Assembly (NCBI GenBank): GCA_017882935.1
Contig: JADGOP010000045.1
Location: 1 to 10,401, forward strand
DNA length: 10,401 nt
Direction of reading: 5' to 3'
Source of the DNA: Actinomycetota bacterium
Lineage (GTDB): Bacteria; Actinomycetota; Acidimicrobiia; Acidimicrobiales; Iamiaceae
This document shows positions 8,956 through 10,401 of this stretch, piece by piece. Made by a program: the position numbers and the translations under genes. Every line of letters begins with the position of its first letter. The stretch's first letter is position 1. The notes below the pieces were generated by a model. The model did no database searches. It was not told the DNA's origin and worked only from the letters and a program-made list of their open reading frames with translations.

Positions 8956-10391
8956 GAAGGTGCGCGACGGACCGCTGGTCCGGAGGAGCACGACACGCCC
9001 GGCGTGGCCGTCTGGAGCAGCAGGCAGCGCTCCGTGAGGAGGTACAGCTGCACGGCCCCGGCGTTGGTGGTTCCGTGCACGAACTCGAGCGGGCCCGGCG
9101 ACATCTGCAGCGCCTGCACCCAGCGCGCGCCCTGGGCCCGCATGATGGCCTCGAGCTCGGCGGCCTGCGACCAGGGCACCACGTGGTCGTCGGCGGCGGT
9201 GACGAGCAGCGTGGCCGCCCGGGACCGGCCGAGCAGGGCGACCGGGCTGTTGGCGCGCCACAGGTCACCCGAGTCGGGACCGATGCCGTTGCGCACCATC
9301 GCCACGTCGATGGGCCCGTTGCGGGCGAGCGAGTGCAGGTCGGTGGGGGCGGCGAGCGCCACCACGCAGACGATGGCGGGGTTGTGCGCGGCGAGCATGA
9401 GGGCGAGGTGGGCCCCGGCCGAGGCGCCGGCGGTGCAGACCTTCGCCGAGGGAGCCGACCGCCGCAGGGAGTCGTAGAACGCCTGCAGCTCACGCAGGCC
9501 CCGGACACCGCCCGAGTGGTAGTCGACGGCGTACACGGTCCAGCCGAGCGCGGTGTAGCGGCGCGTCATGTCGTCGATCGAGTCACCGGCGCTGGTCTGC
9601 GGTGGGCCCAGGTGCGAGGGCAGCTGCGCGATGGGGAAGGTCGTGTACACCCCGCCCATCCACGCGCCGCCGTGGATGACGATGACCGCCCGGTTCGAGG
9701 TGGCCAGCGCGGGGCCGTGCACCTCGAAGTAGGGCACGCCCGCGTCGGGGTCGGGCAGCAGCTGCACGGGCGAGGGGGCGGCGCGGAAGCCGTGGGAGGT
9801 GGCCTCCCGGGCGCCCGCCACCGTGGTCGCGTAGCGCCAGGCACCGCCATCGTCGGTGAACGCGGCGAGCGCCGAGGTGCCCGGCTCGTGGGCCGCGAAC
9901 CCGTAGCCGAGCACGATCCGACCGCTCGAAGGTCCTGTTGCCTCGTGCGCCTGCACGGTGCCGATCCTGAAGGTCGGGGACCCGGGGTCGTAGGACCGCA
10001 CGGCGGCGACGGTGCCGGGAACGCGCTTGGACCAGAGGTAGCCGGCGACGCCGTCGGCCCCGACGCGGACGGCGCGGTCGTCGAGCGACCAGCCCGTGGC
10101 GAGGTGCCGGGTGCGGTCGGCCAGGTCGGTGGTCGCGTACTGCAGCGCGCCGGCTCCCGACCCCTTGGTGAGCAGCGTCAGGGGACACAGCTCGGTGCCC
10201 TGCTGGGCGTTGCCGACAGCGATCTCGAGCGGATGGCCGGGCGGCACGACGCCTCGTTCGTGGACTCGCGGGGCATACTGTTTCAGGGCGCCGTCGACGT
10301 GGCCGCCGGGCAACTGCGCTCCCACGTCCGCCTCCAGGGAGCCGGCCAGCTCCACGAGCAGGCCTCCCCGGCCACTCAGCGGGCAGCACAT
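8952..10391 (-). CDS. Alpha/beta hydrolase (esterase/lipase-like) with a long N-terminal region
   Basis: The visible frame is 479 residues from an ATG at 10391. It stays open to the window edge, so the true start may lie outside. The C-terminal half (about 232-450) is an alpha/beta hydrolase with the oxyanion motif VIVIHGGAW (236-244), nucleophile elbow TAGASAGAHLAL (Ser324), acid candidate in TAADDHVVP (Asp401 or 402) and His439 in EFVHGTTN. HGG plus GXSXG places it near the carboxylesterase/hormone-sensitive lipase-like group, which hydrolyses small esters; the substrate is unknown. The first 230 residues match no family I recognise. They look strand-rich, with segments such as SGRIVLGYGFAAHEPG. 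No signal peptide is seen from this ATG, but several cysteines (69, 319, 342, 456, 468) would suit an exported protein whose signal lies upstream. AAGG directly abuts the ATG, too close for a good ribosome binding site, which also favours an earlier start. It ends 33 bases before topA. Confidence 0.8.
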   Translation of the reverse strand: MCCPLSGRGGLLVELAGSLEADVGAQLPGGHVDGALKQYAPRVHERGVVPPGHPLEIAVGNAQQGTELCPLTLLTKGSGAGALQYATTDLADRTRHLATGWSLDDRAVRVGADGVAGYLWSKRVPGTVAAVRSYDPGSPTFRIGTVQAHEATGPSSGRIVLGYGFAAHEPGTSALAAFTDDGGAWRYATTVAGAREATSHGFRAAPSPVQLLPDPDAGVPYFEVHGPALATSNRAVIVIHGGAWMGGVYTTFPIAQLPSHLGPPQTSAGDSIDDMTRRYTALGWTVYAVDYHSGGVRGLRELQAFYDSLRRSAPSAKVCTAGASAGAHLALMLAAHNPAIVCVVALAAPTDLHSLARNGPIDVAMVRNGIGPDSGDLWRANSPVALLGRSRAATLLVTAADDHVVPWSQAAELEAIMRAQGARWVQALQMSPGPLEFVHGTTNAGAVQLYLLTERCLLLQTATPGVSCSSGPAVRRAPS

Positions 10392-10401
10392 CCTTACGCC
10401 G

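Overview
The window is high-GC DNA, densely coding on both strands with long spurious ORFs opposite the real genes. It looks like an actinobacterial chromosome. The best marker is a DNA topoisomerase I without zinc-finger tetracysteine motifs, with GR(Y/F)GPY repeats and a Lys/Ala tail, as is typical of Actinomycetota. An Acidimicrobiia-like member is my guess only. There is no tRNA, rRNA, CRISPR array, transposase or phage gene, and the longest gap without a gene is about 180 bases.

Layout, left to right. The end of a secreted-type esterase (polyhydroxybutyrate depolymerase/LpqC-like) runs rightward and stops 7 bases before the stop of a leftward DUF2127 membrane protein. That gene is divergent, across 41 bases, from a MerR-family regulator. 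The MerR gene converges on a leftward ABC exporter half-transporter. Behind the exporter lies a 178-base gap holding a perfect 22-bp inverted repeat with a 3-base loop. Further right, all genes read leftward: an alpha/beta hydrolase with a long unrecognised N-terminal region, then topA, an MFS transporter and tmk (thymidylate kinase).

How the genes work together. topA, the MFS gene and tmk run in the same direction. The MFS stop and the tmk start overlap by 4 bases (GTGA), so these two are probably translationally coupled. topA and tmk serve DNA topology and dTTP supply; the MFS gene between them is an unrelated efflux-type transporter. The usual tmk partner holB is absent; the hairpin and then the ABC exporter follow instead. 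The hairpin sits where a terminator for the tmk transcript would be expected.

Regulation. Three genes (merR, MFS, topA) show a TANNNT hexamer followed by exactly six bases and then the start codon, the arrangement expected for leaderless transcripts. For topA a perfect TTGACA lies upstream and covers the stop codon of the neighbouring hydrolase gene. The ABC exporter instead has a normal ribosome binding site.

I found no convincing new defence, mobile or biosynthetic system. This is mostly ordinary chromosome, and the hairpin, the leaderless starts and the hydrolase N-terminal region are the parts most worth a second look.
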